A stretch of 64,000 bases of DNA. Origin: Nostoc linckia z4 (lineage in GTDB: Bacteria > Cyanobacteriota > Cyanobacteriia > Cyanobacteriales > Nostocaceae). The notes below the pieces were generated by a model. It did not search any database and was not told where the DNA came from. It worked only from the letters and a program-made list of their open reading frames with translations. The DNA is taken from the NCBI RefSeq assembly GCF_002608075.1, contig NZ_LAHA01000014.1, positions 87,899 to 151,898 on the forward strand. The letters are read 5' to 3'. A program made the position numbers and the translations under genes. Of this stretch, positions 17,640-25,826 are shown piece after piece. Each line of letters begins with the position of its first letter. The first letter of the stretch is position 1.

Positions 17640-19736
17640 TTACCTTTCAATTATCCGTCGAATAAAAGCCATTGCCTTGCTAACCCATCCCTGGTTAGAA
17701 GATACTTCATTAGCAATTACTGACTTTTGTTCATGAGTTTCAATTTCTAAAATTTTCTGTATAGCGGATCTTGTGTTTGGTTCAATCTCTAAAATGTTGT
17801 GATACTTTTCCTTTGCAAGAGCGTATTCTCCTTGAATTATTAAATAATGTCCATATTCGGAAAGTGCATTACAATATCCCTCCTTAAAAGATTGATAATC
17901 CGCTTGTAAAAGTTGTTCGTAAAGTTCTAGGGATTTTTCAAAATCTTTCGCTTGTAAATATTGCTCAGCCAAAGACACTGAAATATTAAAATCATTAGGC
18001 TTTAGCAATAAAGCCTGTTCGTAAAGCTGTAATGCTAACTGGTTTTGTCCCTGTTGACACCAATAATTTGCTGCTCCCATTAGGTTCTTAACAATATCTT
18101 CTTGTTCCTTTTGTGTTTGTAATTCTGCTTGTGATTCCTGTCTTTTTATGAAAGACAAAAAATTTTGTATTTGATATTGTAATGGATGATATTGTAGCAA
18201 CCAAAAACGGATTAGTTCAACTGTAAGTTTGCCTCCATCATCAGATAAATAACTGTTTTCAATTAGTCTTTCCCATGCCTGATATAACTGTTCTGTCTGA
18301 ACTATATTATTTCTAATCAGCAAATCTAATGGTTCTTCTGGAAATCTCCTTTGTGTCTCAATCGCTATCTTTTGAGCTTCGGCTACAGCTGACATAATGA
18401 TTCTTTCTTCGTCAGTGAGTACCTGCCAAAAACTTTGCAAGAAGGAATCGGCTTTTTCAATTGCTCGGTATAAAATATACTCTACGTCACCACGTTCAAT
18501 AGTCCATTTATTATTTTCTCTTGCTTGTTCAAAAAGAACAGAACAAATAACTTGAGTAAAACATGGGTGTCCCGCTGAAAGTTGTAAAATTTCCTTTATT
18601 GCTTCTGGTTGATATGTCAAAATCCCTTCAGCAGGATTAGTAATCATTCGTTCGGCGCTAATATCATCTAGCAAACCAATTGATTGGTGTGGCGCACTCA
18701 TAAATAAACGTAGTAAGTTTGGGAAATCAGTAAGATAGCCTTCAATTACTGGAATGATAAATAATTTATCGTGTTCTTTCAATAATTTTTTTAAATATGG
18801 GTAAAAAGTCTGTTGTTCAACTATATTTATATCGCTTATATTTATATCACTCTTATTTACAACATCGAATTCATCAATGAGTAATACTATTTTTTTATCT
18901 TTGATTTCTTGATAAATATTTAGTAAAAATAATTCCGAAAATAAATTTATATCTTCTTCTAATTGTGTAATTGTTGGTATTTCTAAATTATCTGCTTCTA
19001 TGCCAATTTCCTCTATAATTGCTATAGCTAGATTATGAATGATATTACTGAGACTTGACTGACTTTGATGTTGCAAGTCAAATTGAACAAAAATAAAGTC
19101 ATTAGATTTAATAAAATTTGAAATTTGTCGCAATACAGAAGACTTTCCAATACCTCTTTGACCATGTAACAAAATAACTTTCACATCTTGGTTCAGATTA
19201 TCTTCAATAAAATGGAATACATGTTCACGACCAAAAAATTTATCTCTTTCATGAATTGGACGACCAATAATGTAAGGATTGCGAACAAATCGATTACGTG
19301 AATTTCTCTCCAAATTCTGATCTTCATAAATTGGACGTTCGTAAGTTATGACAGTTTCTTCATTCTTAGTTACCACTTGAGTAACGCTAATTTGCCCAAG
19401 ACTTAACACCCTAATTGGCACCCCCCAACTATTCGCTAAGGTTACCGTAATTTCTCCCTGCATTTCTTCTTGCGCTGCTGTCAGCAAAAACTCCGCTGCT
19501 CCATAACTCCCGCCAAAGCGGTGTAAAACCACAGCTGGCTCACCCAAAGGCTGACAAATAAACAATTGCGAAGTATCCAACATACAGTAAATTGGATACT
19601 CTTCTTCCTCATAAGGCCACTCATCCTCAGATGATTGCAAGTCAATTGTCATCAGGTAAGTTTTACCCACCTGTGCTTGACGCGGGTAGCTAATAATAGG
19701 CTGAATAGATAAGGCTAATTGTTGAGTATTAGACAT
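17640..19736 (-). CDS. STAND-like NTPase with beta-rich N-terminus and TPR repeats
   Basis: A 698-residue protein, last gene of the ChlI-like/vWA/CHAT operon, starting four bases after the CHAT stop. Residues about 10-125 are beta-rich with no family I recognise. The segment IIGRPIHERDKFFGRE (156-171) leads into the NTPase: P-loop HGQRGIGKSS at 191-200 and Walker B IVLLIDEFD at 283-291, followed by SAGHPCFTQVICSVLF (near 390), a sensor-like helix seen in STAND and AAA-like ATPases. Residues about 555-690 hold about four TPR units (ANYWCQQGQNQLALQLYEQA is the first). It probably acts as the NTP-driven switch or scaffold of the system; the partner is not known. Confidence 0.87.
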   Translation of the reverse strand: MSNTQQLALSIQPIISYPRQAQVGKTYLMTIDLQSSEDEWPYEEEEYPIYCMLDTSQLFICQPLGEPAVVLHRFGGSYGAAEFLLTAAQEEMQGEITVTLANSWGVPIRVLSLGQISVTQVVTKNEETVITYERPIYEDQNLERNSRNRFVRNPYIIGRPIHERDKFFGREHVFHFIEDNLNQDVKVILLHGQRGIGKSSVLRQISNFIKSNDFIFVQFDLQHQSQSSLSNIIHNLAIAIIEEIGIEADNLEIPTITQLEEDINLFSELFLLNIYQEIKDKKIVLLIDEFDVVNKSDINISDINIVEQQTFYPYLKKLLKEHDKLFIIPVIEGYLTDFPNLLRLFMSAPHQSIGLLDDISAERMITNPAEGILTYQPEAIKEILQLSAGHPCFTQVICSVLFEQARENNKWTIERGDVEYILYRAIEKADSFLQSFWQVLTDEERIIMSAVAEAQKIAIETQRRFPEEPLDLLIRNNIVQTEQLYQAWERLIENSYLSDDGGKLTVELIRFWLLQYHPLQYQIQNFLSFIKRQESQAELQTQKEQEDIVKNLMGAANYWCQQGQNQLALQLYEQALLLKPNDFNISVSLAEQYLQAKDFEKSLELYEQLLQADYQSFKEGYCNALSEYGHYLIIQGEYALAKEKYHNILEIEPNTRSAIQKILEIETHEQKSVIANEVSSNQGWVSKAMAFIRRIIER

Positions 19737-19740
19737 TAGG

Positions 19741-21030
19741 CTATTCTCCTTGTCGAGTGAGCCGGAGTACAGTCATTGGATTGCCGTAGTAAACATACAT
19801 GAATCTGTATATTAAAGATAAAAGCTGTTTTTCAGTTGGGTTATCGCCTAAATTTTCTACTGCCTTTAACCGTAGCTTTTTTAGTATTGCAGCAACGGAA
19901 AGCTGAGGGAAAGTTAAAGATTCTTTAATTAACTCACAAGCAAATTCCGCTGCATAAATGTCACCCACAGCAGCTAATGTACCAATTACACCCCGCGCCC
20001 CTTGAGCTAAAAAAAGTTCTATAAAACCCATGCGATAGCTGTGGCGAATAACAGGATCGACTTGCTCACGAGCAGAATGACAAGCATTAATAAAGACAAT
20101 TCCTTGAGATTGTTGAACCAGATTTAGTGGAAATTTACTTAAAGTTTCTAAGTTTAACTGTTGGTTCTCTTTTGAACCCGATCCCAGAGCCATTTCCTTT
20201 GGGCTATTTTTAAAGGTTCCATGACAAGAGATATAAACAAAACTATGGTCAGCATAATCGTATTGTAAATGAGTATGGAATTTATATATACTATTATCTT
20301 CACTGCTTTTGTAGATTGTTCCTTGCAATTTTGTTAAAGTTTTAAGTTCATCTTTTGCTCCTTCTAATTCTGTATCGAGTACATAGGCAACTGTTTTACC
20401 GCAGGACATATCTGCTTTAAAGTTCAACTCAATATAATTATCATTAACAATGCTAATAACTTTTCGCCAACGAACTGTTGTAATTAAAGCACCTATGTAT
20501 TGATGTGGCGATTGATAAGGCGATAATTCTAACATCTCCCAAGGAATTTCAAAATCTGTGTGATCGGCTATTACTAAACATAAATGTTCGCCAAATTCAT
20601 CCCTTAGATCCTTTATCCACTTACGAAGCTCAAGATTTACATGGGAAAAATTCTTCATCCGCTTTTTAATTTCGTCGGGATAAACTTTCTCTGTTACTTG
20701 CTTTCCTAAAGAAAGCTCAGGTTTATTTTCTGGGTCAGTTCGGTCTAGTTTTTTGTATAAATGACCTCCCCAGACACTATATTTATTCTCTCCATATTCA
20801 GAAATATGTAAAATTGCCACATTTGCTGGTGGCTTGATTGTGATGTAAAGTTTCTTAGCCTCAGGTAATTCTGGTTCTGTTACAATTTCTGTACCTTTTG
20901 GTATCGACGGCGTAGTTGGTGTTAGCTTTACTGTCTCTGAAGCTTCAAAAGGTAATTCTTTGGTTCGACTCGAAACTTTTGGTGAAGCGATCGCTCTTTG
21001 AATCAAAGACTTTGGTTTATCAGCCATCAT
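19741..21030 (-). CDS. CHAT domain (caspase-like) protease
   Basis: A 429-residue protein whose C-terminal two-thirds form a CHAT domain, a caspase-fold peptidase. The catalytic pair is visible: His270 in FVYISCHGTF and Cys317 in GIVFINACHSA, each after a hydrophobic strand. The upstream elements DFEIPWEML and the later FLAQGARGVIGTLAAV also fit CHAT. The first about 60 residues are a Pro/Ser/Thr/Glu-rich linker, which could be a pro-segment or docking region. Its ATG overlaps the vWA stop (ATGA) with a GGAGGAGG box upstream. It is the likely effector of the operon; the cleaved substrate is unknown. Confidence 0.92.
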   Translation of the reverse strand: MMADKPKSLIQRAIASPKVSSRTKELPFEASETVKLTPTTPSIPKGTEIVTEPELPEAKKLYITIKPPANVAILHISEYGENKYSVWGGHLYKKLDRTDPENKPELSLGKQVTEKVYPDEIKKRMKNFSHVNLELRKWIKDLRDEFGEHLCLVIADHTDFEIPWEMLELSPYQSPHQYIGALITTVRWRKVISIVNDNYIELNFKADMSCGKTVAYVLDTELEGAKDELKTLTKLQGTIYKSSEDNSIYKFHTHLQYDYADHSFVYISCHGTFKNSPKEMALGSGSKENQQLNLETLSKFPLNLVQQSQGIVFINACHSAREQVDPVIRHSYRMGFIELFLAQGARGVIGTLAAVGDIYAAEFACELIKESLTFPQLSVAAILKKLRLKAVENLGDNPTEKQLLSLIYRFMYVYYGNPMTVLRLTRQGE

Positions 21031-22895
21031 TCCTCCTCCACTATCCCCAGTGGTGGAATCGAAACCACAGATGCACCCATTTTTTCAGCTAGTTCTAAGG
21101 GCAAATCTCGATATTGTTTGGGCTGGGGATTCAGCAAAACTCTCTTGACTCTATCCAATTTCCCGATACTTTCAGCTACCAGCAAAGCATCTTCTACGCC
21201 TTTACGTCCCACAGGCTTTTTAATAGAACCGTCTAGTGGTACATTCCCCCGCCCGTCACTAATTACCACCAGTACCGCCTCCTGTACTGCACTACGTCCG
21301 TGTTGCAGTGCATGGCGTAGGGTCTGCAACCCTAATTGCAAACCATGAGCAAGGGGAGTTGCTTTACCGCGTCCGGCTTCTAGTCCCGCATTAATCCGAG
21401 GCACAAGTATATTGTGTGCCATGATGCGCTCAGCTTGTAACAAATTGCTAGCATTTGCCGCCCCCACCTGGATTAAACAAACACTAGCTCTCTCTACATA
21501 CGCCCAACTGAGGTAGGGCAATAATTGTTCTTGCCAGTCGCAATCTTGTAAGCAGGTATGATCGAGTACCAGCATCAGCATTTGCTCTGCTACAGGCGAT
21601 CGCCGATAAGAATAAAAATCTGTAGGAGACAATAAAAGTAACGATTTTTCGCTCGCCGTTTCATTTTTGCGACGAATTGGCTGATATTTTGCCGCTTCCA
21701 ACAATGTCGGCACTAATGCTATGTCTTGCAGAGTTTTCGCCTTTTCCACGCCTATAATCGAACCTCTAGGCGCAGCCTTCGACCGGAAACGCCTTGTAGG
21801 CAACCTTAGTGAATCTACTTCTCGCTCAACAGTCGCGGTATCCTCTGGATAAGGATTTTCTAGCTTAGAAGTCAGGTTCAGGGGTATTGATGGTAAAAGC
21901 TTAGGTTTATCTGGCTGATACACAAGCTCAGATATCTTCTCTGTTGTACCTGGGAGTTGTGAATTTTGCTTTTCTGATGGTGGTTTTTTTTCTTTAGGCG
22001 TGGGTTCTGGGGGAAGTTCAGGAATCGGATTTGGTGTTTCTTTTATTGGTTCGCTGATAAGTTCCAAACCAATCATTTGAGCCGCAATATCTACATGATT
22101 TGCGCCCATTTCATCTGCACCCTCTAGCCGCACATTTGCCAAAGACAATCGCGCTAAAGCAATTTCTCTGCGTGGATAAATTTCCGGTTGTGAGGTGTAA
22201 TTCAGTATCCTGGTTATGGCTTTGGGGCTAATTTGAGGATGATGTTGCAGACTTTTTTTAAGTTTGTCGCTAATTTCAATTGGTAAAGGTTCAGGTTTCT
22301 TGGCTTTTTCTAATCCTTCGTCATCAATCAATTCCAGAATTTCCTTTGCCCTATCCGTCGTCTTCCTTATCTGTCCTTTTAACCGCAGAGCAAATCTGTC
22401 TAACAAGTGCGGAGAAACCATTCCCACTTCACTTACAGCACAACCCGCCAACCAACAAATATTCGGTTGGAATTGGCTTTGCTGTCCGTGACGTTCCAGG
22501 TGTGCCACATCTGCTCCCATTAGCACCACACAAGCTCGTGCTGCTGCGAGACTCAGCTTAGTCAAGTCTGGAATTATCGCCAAGCAAAATTGGGAATCAT
22601 TTGTCAGCAAACCCGGTTTCCATTCCAAGGCCTGTTTTTCTGATTGAGCGCTTAACTGCCAGCTACCCCAGAGGTTTTCTTCAGACTCAAAGCTGTTGAG
22701 ATATACAGTTTTCACTGGATAGCCAACGACAACCTCCAGCATGTCGGCTGTGATTTGAGCAGCCAACTGCAACACTTCCAGAGAGCTATCAAACAGCAGG
22801 ATACTTCGCAAGCCTGGAGTGATGGCAGCACAGGCAAGCGATCGCGTAAATGAGTCATCCAAACTGAGTCGAAATGATTCTGCCAACTCAGTCAC
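21027..22895 (-). CDS. ChlD/BchD-like protein with C-terminal von Willebrand A domain
   Basis: A 622-residue paralogue of magnesium chelatase subunit D. The N-terminal part (about 1-265) resembles an inactive AAA+ module without a Walker A motif and ends with a lid containing REIALARLSLANVRLEGAD. A Pro/Glu/Lys-rich linker spans about 285-350. The vWA domain (about 430-615) keeps ChlD hallmarks: ATPLAHGLQLGLQTL and VVISDGRGNVPL. Its first MIDAS element, normally DxSxS, reads DHTCL, so metal binding may be altered. It starts with GTG and overlaps the ChlI-like stop by eight bases (GTGACTGA). It probably pairs with the ChlI-like ATPase rather than with chlorophyll synthesis. Confidence 0.87.
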   Translation of the reverse strand: MTELAESFRLSLDDSFTRSLACAAITPGLRSILLFDSSLEVLQLAAQITADMLEVVVGYPVKTVYLNSFESEENLWGSWQLSAQSEKQALEWKPGLLTNDSQFCLAIIPDLTKLSLAAARACVVLMGADVAHLERHGQQSQFQPNICWLAGCAVSEVGMVSPHLLDRFALRLKGQIRKTTDRAKEILELIDDEGLEKAKKPEPLPIEISDKLKKSLQHHPQISPKAITRILNYTSQPEIYPRREIALARLSLANVRLEGADEMGANHVDIAAQMIGLELISEPIKETPNPIPELPPEPTPKEKKPPSEKQNSQLPGTTEKISELVYQPDKPKLLPSIPLNLTSKLENPYPEDTATVEREVDSLRLPTRRFRSKAAPRGSIIGVEKAKTLQDIALVPTLLEAAKYQPIRRKNETASEKSLLLLSPTDFYSYRRSPVAEQMLMLVLDHTCLQDCDWQEQLLPYLSWAYVERASVCLIQVGAANASNLLQAERIMAHNILVPRINAGLEAGRGKATPLAHGLQLGLQTLRHALQHGRSAVQEAVLVVISDGRGNVPLDGSIKKPVGRKGVEDALLVAESIGKLDRVKRVLLNPQPKQYRDLPLELAEKMGASVVSIPPLGIVEEE

Positions 22896-23898
22896 CTTCC
22901 AGATCTAAAATATCTCTTACAATCTGCTGATATTTTTCATTCCACAGCATCTGACTGTTCTGGAGGCCTTCGGGGTGACGATGCTGGAGTGCCATCTGAA
23001 CCACAGTTGCCACATGTTCGTTTGTTACTTCTTCCACACCCTGAAGTGCTGCATAGGCACGAGCAGCCAAAGCGATAGTATAGTCACCACGGTTACCTTC
23101 GGCTTTGACAGCTGCTGCTAACTTCACGCAGTTTCTCGCAATGTTTTCAGGAACTGTAACAGAGGAAAACTTTTCCCTAGCTTTTTCCAGTACATTTTTG
23201 CGTTTTTTATCTTCTTCTAAAGCGTCATTAATATAAGGCGGCAATTTCTTCTCAGTTTCAGGTACATCCTTGCGTTTTTTATCTTTTTCTAATTTGTTGA
23301 ATTCAGTTACTGCTTCATCGAACTCTAAAACCGTTTGCAGAATTTTTACTCGTTCATCCTCATTAGCTTCTGCTGTAACGCTGACCATTAAACCAAAACG
23401 GTCTAGTAACTGTGGTCGCAGTCCCCCTTCTTCTGGGTTCATCGTTCCCACCAGTGTAAAGGAAACTGACAGTTGTTTATTCTGCCCATCTCGTTGCACC
23501 TCTAGGATTCCTGTTGAGGTGACATCGAGAATAATATTCACGATATGGTCATCAAGTAGATTCACCTCATCAATATAAAGTAAGCTGCCATCTGCATCTG
23601 TGAGCAATCCTGGTTGCGGTTCCAGCTGGCTTTGCATTAATTTATCAATTTGCCAACCCCCAACTACTCGGTCTTCTGTAGCATTAATTGGTAAAGTAAC
23701 CGGGAGTCCAGCGTACATCATCTGAGTAAAAGCCCGTACAGCCGTAGATTTACCAGTTCCCCGTTGTCCACTCAGTAACACACCACCAATGCGTGGGGCG
23801 ATATATGCCAACTCCAAAGCTAGTTTTAGCTGTTTTTGACCAACAATCAGCGAATAAGGCAATATTTTAGCTAATGGCGAAACTGATTCCACAGTCAT
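22888..23898 (-). CDS. ChlI/MoxR-type AAA+ ATPase (Mg-chelatase I subunit-like)
   Basis: A 336-residue AAA+ ATPase related to ChlI/BchI. Walker A is GQRGTGKS at 44-51, Walker B is LLYIDE at 106-111, sensor 1 is GTMNPEEGGL at 151-160 and the arginine-finger region is RPQLLDRFG at 161-169. The C-terminal lid (about 250-335) has the helix NRGDYTIALAARAYAALQG typical of chelatase-type ATPases. A Lys/Glu-rich insertion with an internal duplication (KDKKRKDV and EDKKRKNV, about 203-240) is unusual. It is the first gene of a four-gene overlapping operon with vWA, CHAT and NTPase-TPR proteins. The true chlI would be expected to lack these neighbours, so I call it a paralogue. Confidence 0.9.
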   Translation of the reverse strand: MTVESVSPLAKILPYSLIVGQKQLKLALELAYIAPRIGGVLLSGQRGTGKSTAVRAFTQMMYAGLPVTLPINATEDRVVGGWQIDKLMQSQLEPQPGLLTDADGSLLYIDEVNLLDDHIVNIILDVTSTGILEVQRDGQNKQLSVSFTLVGTMNPEEGGLRPQLLDRFGLMVSVTAEANEDERVKILQTVLEFDEAVTEFNKLEKDKKRKDVPETEKKLPPYINDALEEDKKRKNVLEKAREKFSSVTVPENIARNCVKLAAAVKAEGNRGDYTIALAARAYAALQGVEEVTNEHVATVVQMALQHRHPEGLQNSQMLWNEKYQQIVRDILDLEGD

Positions 23899-24244
23899 AG
23901 CGATTTTGGATTTTAGATTTTGGATTAAAAGCCTTTAGTGCCAATTTGCTATTGCTACTCAGAATTCAGAATTCAGAATTCAGAAGACTTAGAGGTTGTT
24001 TGAAAAGTAATTGGCTGTGATTTTAATTACGTTGTTACCCCCTTAGCCCCACGCCACTTGCTACCCTACGGGTTCCGCTTTAGCGGTACAAGTCGGCAGA
24101 GCCGACGCCAGTCGCTCATGGGGAGCCAGTGCGTTGGGCGGCTCTGCCGACTTGAAGCAACTGGCGTGGAAACCCCCAAGACCGCGCTGGCTCCCCAACG
24201 CAGTGGCTCCCCTTATCAAGGGGGGAAACAAGAAAAATCCGGTT

Positions 24245-24515
24245 CCCTCCCCTTTATAACGCTACGGTGTACACACAAGTCTCTTGATCTGCACCTTTGT
24301 TGCATCGCCCTGCAACTTTGTTGTATCGCCCTGCACCTTTGTTGCATCGCTCTGCACCTTTGTTGCATCGACTCACACCTTTGTTGTATCGCTCTGCACG
24401 TTTGTTGTATCGACTCGCACCTTTGTTGCATCGACCTACAAAAATTAACCCACCCTATGTTACGAAGCAACTTTAAAAGACTTGTGTGTACACCGTAGCC
24501 TTTATAAGGGGAGGG
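24245..24515. repeat. Inverted-repeat element enclosing a 21-base tandem array
   Basis: Perfect 22-base arms at 24261-24282 and 24478-24499 (GCTACGGTGTACACACAAGT and two further bases, and the complement) extend imperfectly outward to 24245 and 24515. They enclose the tandem array at 24290-24436. The structure resembles a non-autonomous mobile or foldback element. No clear target duplication was found. Confidence 0.7.
24290..24436. repeat. Seven 21-base tandem repeats
   Basis: Seven units of the form TGCACCTTTGTTGCATCGCTC are arrayed head to tail, with the invariant core TTTGTTG(C/T)ATCG in each. The period is a multiple of three, so each frame encodes a seven-residue repeat: LCCIALH on the plus strand and MQQRCRA on the minus strand. 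Spacing is too short and regular for a CRISPR array. Confidence 0.9.
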
Positions 24516-24836
24516 TTAGGGTGGGGTAAAAATATTTGGCACATCACTCATAACTTTTCAAACATCCTCTCATACCATTTCCTTGTAAGGCTGCGCCAAA
24601 TTTTTTTAGCTTCTTCTTCTTTCTTTGCGTGCTTTGCACGGCAGTTGCTTCAAGTCGGGGAACCCGCCCAACGCACTGCCTCGTCTTTGCGGTAGCCTGC
24701 GGCAAGCCGCTGACGCTCCTTCTCTGCGAGACGCTGCGCGAACGTCGCTACCGCTTCGCTAATGCGTCTACATTTTTTATCATATAGTTTGGCGTATATT
24801 CATACAAAATTGGTATTAGAAACAAAAGTAAAGCTC

Positions 24837-24870
24837 GTAGTAAGCGCTTCAGCGCTAAAGCGCTTACTAC
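24837..24870 (-). terminator. Hairpin after the Trypco1-like gene
   Basis: Perfect 13-base arms GTAGTAAGCGCTT and AAGCGCTTACTAC flank an eight-base loop, 26 bases after the stop codon. It may act as a terminator, although the adjoining sequence (AAAGGTTTGTAGTAAG) also occurs at the end of the gene at 49248, so it is part of a dispersed repeat. Confidence 0.5.
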
Positions 24871-24895
24871 AAACCTTTAATTTCATTCAGGGGAC

Positions 24896-25336
24896 TTAGT
24901 TAGGTGCTGAAGTGAGCGATTGTTGAGAAGTGTCCTGAGTGATTAATTGTTGCGGAGTTTCCTTGAGTTTCCATTTCATGGTGACTTGCATTTGTGCTTC
25001 CCCACTAGCTTTTGCTATTACTGGTATGACTGCACCCACCTCAGAACCAACCTTGATACCCAGTTGCAGCTCTAATTCATCGGGCTTGGCAGCCTCATGC
25101 ATTTGTTGAAAACTTTGTATAGCTTTGGCAGCACATTCACGCGCTAGCCTTATGCCCTCTCCAAAAACATCACCCACATCCTGGACAGCTTGGGCAACCC
25201 TTTGCCGAGAATCGCCTCTTGTATTCCCATAGGGATCGTATCCATTATTTACATTTGCATCAGGTTGTTGATCTACTTCAATGAAAATCTCAACTAGCTG
25301 TCCTTCAACCTCGCTCGTACTTTTAATAATCGCCAC
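24896..25336 (-). CDS. Trypco1-like (trypsin-co-occurring domain 1, CU044_2847 family) protein
   Basis: A 146-residue protein starting at a GTG with a GGAG box upstream. The N-terminal half begins with a short beta hairpin (GQLVEIFIEVDQQ), then a linker and a helix (RLARECAAKAIQSFQQM). The C-terminal part reads ELQLGIKVGSEVGAVIPVIA, then KASGEAQMQVTMKWK; this G-x-K-x-x-x-E-x-G-A ... GEA-x-x-x-VT pattern is the signature I associate with Trypco1. Such proteins are reported next to trypsin-like or caspase-like effectors in NTP-dependent conflict loci. The CHAT operon begins 1.0 kb downstream on the same strand, which supports a link. The assignment is by eye. Confidence 0.72.
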   Translation of the reverse strand: MAIIKSTSEVEGQLVEIFIEVDQQPDANVNNGYDPYGNTRGDSRQRVAQAVQDVGDVFGEGIRLARECAAKAIQSFQQMHEAAKPDELELQLGIKVGSEVGAVIPVIAKASGEAQMQVTMKWKLKETPQQLITQDTSQQSLTSAPN

Positions 25337-25826
25337 AGGTATTACTCCACCTAAGATTTAACTTCCGTAGGGTAGATACATGTTATTTTCACACTATTAC
25401 GGATGATTTTCTCAGTAGGTAGCAATGAGGCGCAATGTCTACGACGATCTTCTCTACGAGACGCTCCGCGAACGCTAACGCACTTTCACCGAATTTTAGA
25501 TTTTAGATTTTAGATTTTAAATTTTGGATTGAAGATTCAAAATTCCGCGCGTCCCCGCGTCCCCGCCTCTCCGTGTCCCCGCGTCTCCGCGTCTCCGCGT
25601 CCCCGTGTCTCCGTGTCTCCGTGTCTCCGTGTCCCCGCGTCCCCGCGTCCCGCGTCCCCGCGTCCCCGCGTCCCCGCCTCTCCGCGTCCCCGCGTCTCCG
25701 TGTCCCCGCGTCCCCGTGTCCCCGTGTCCCCGCGTCCCCGTGTCCCCGCGTCCCCGTGTCCCCGCGTCCCCGCGTCCCCGCGTCCCCGCATCAGCCTTGA
25801 CTACAAGTATTCAACCTCACATAACA
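25337..25826. repeat. Intergenic region dominated by an octamer array
   Basis: About thirty degenerate octamers (CGCGTCCC/CGTGTCTC) run from 25549 to 25790. Upstream are a short GC-rich repeat near 25445-25485 (CTCTACGAGACGCTCCGCGA) and TTTTAGATTTTAGA units near 25495-25535. Long open frames through the array in several frames are low-complexity artefacts. Confidence 0.85.

Larger units (their letters stand above)
23899..24895. other. Repeat-rich spacer between the ChlI-like and Trypco1-like genes
   Basis: About one kilobase without a credible gene. It holds GAATTCAGAATTCAG units near 23960-23985, a GC-rich palindromic repeat at about 24050-24200 (GTCGGCAGAGCCGAC and its inverse), the inverted-repeat element at 24245-24515 with an internal 21-base array, another GC-rich repeat near 24650-24760, and the hairpin at 24837-24870. 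Confidence 0.65.

Noticed and set aside
17640..23898. A link between the ChlI/ChlD-like genes and the neighbouring acsF as a chlorophyll cluster
   Set aside because: acsF is on the opposite strand with its own strong terminator, and the ChlI/ChlD-like genes overlap CHAT and NTPase genes instead. The motifs differ from true Mg-chelatase D.
24290..24436. CRISPR array
   Set aside because: The units are contiguous 21-mers without variable spacers, and no cas genes are present.
24058..24498. A 146-residue plus-strand open frame
   Set aside because: It crosses GC-rich palindromic repeats and the 21-base array; it is a repeat product without a start signal.
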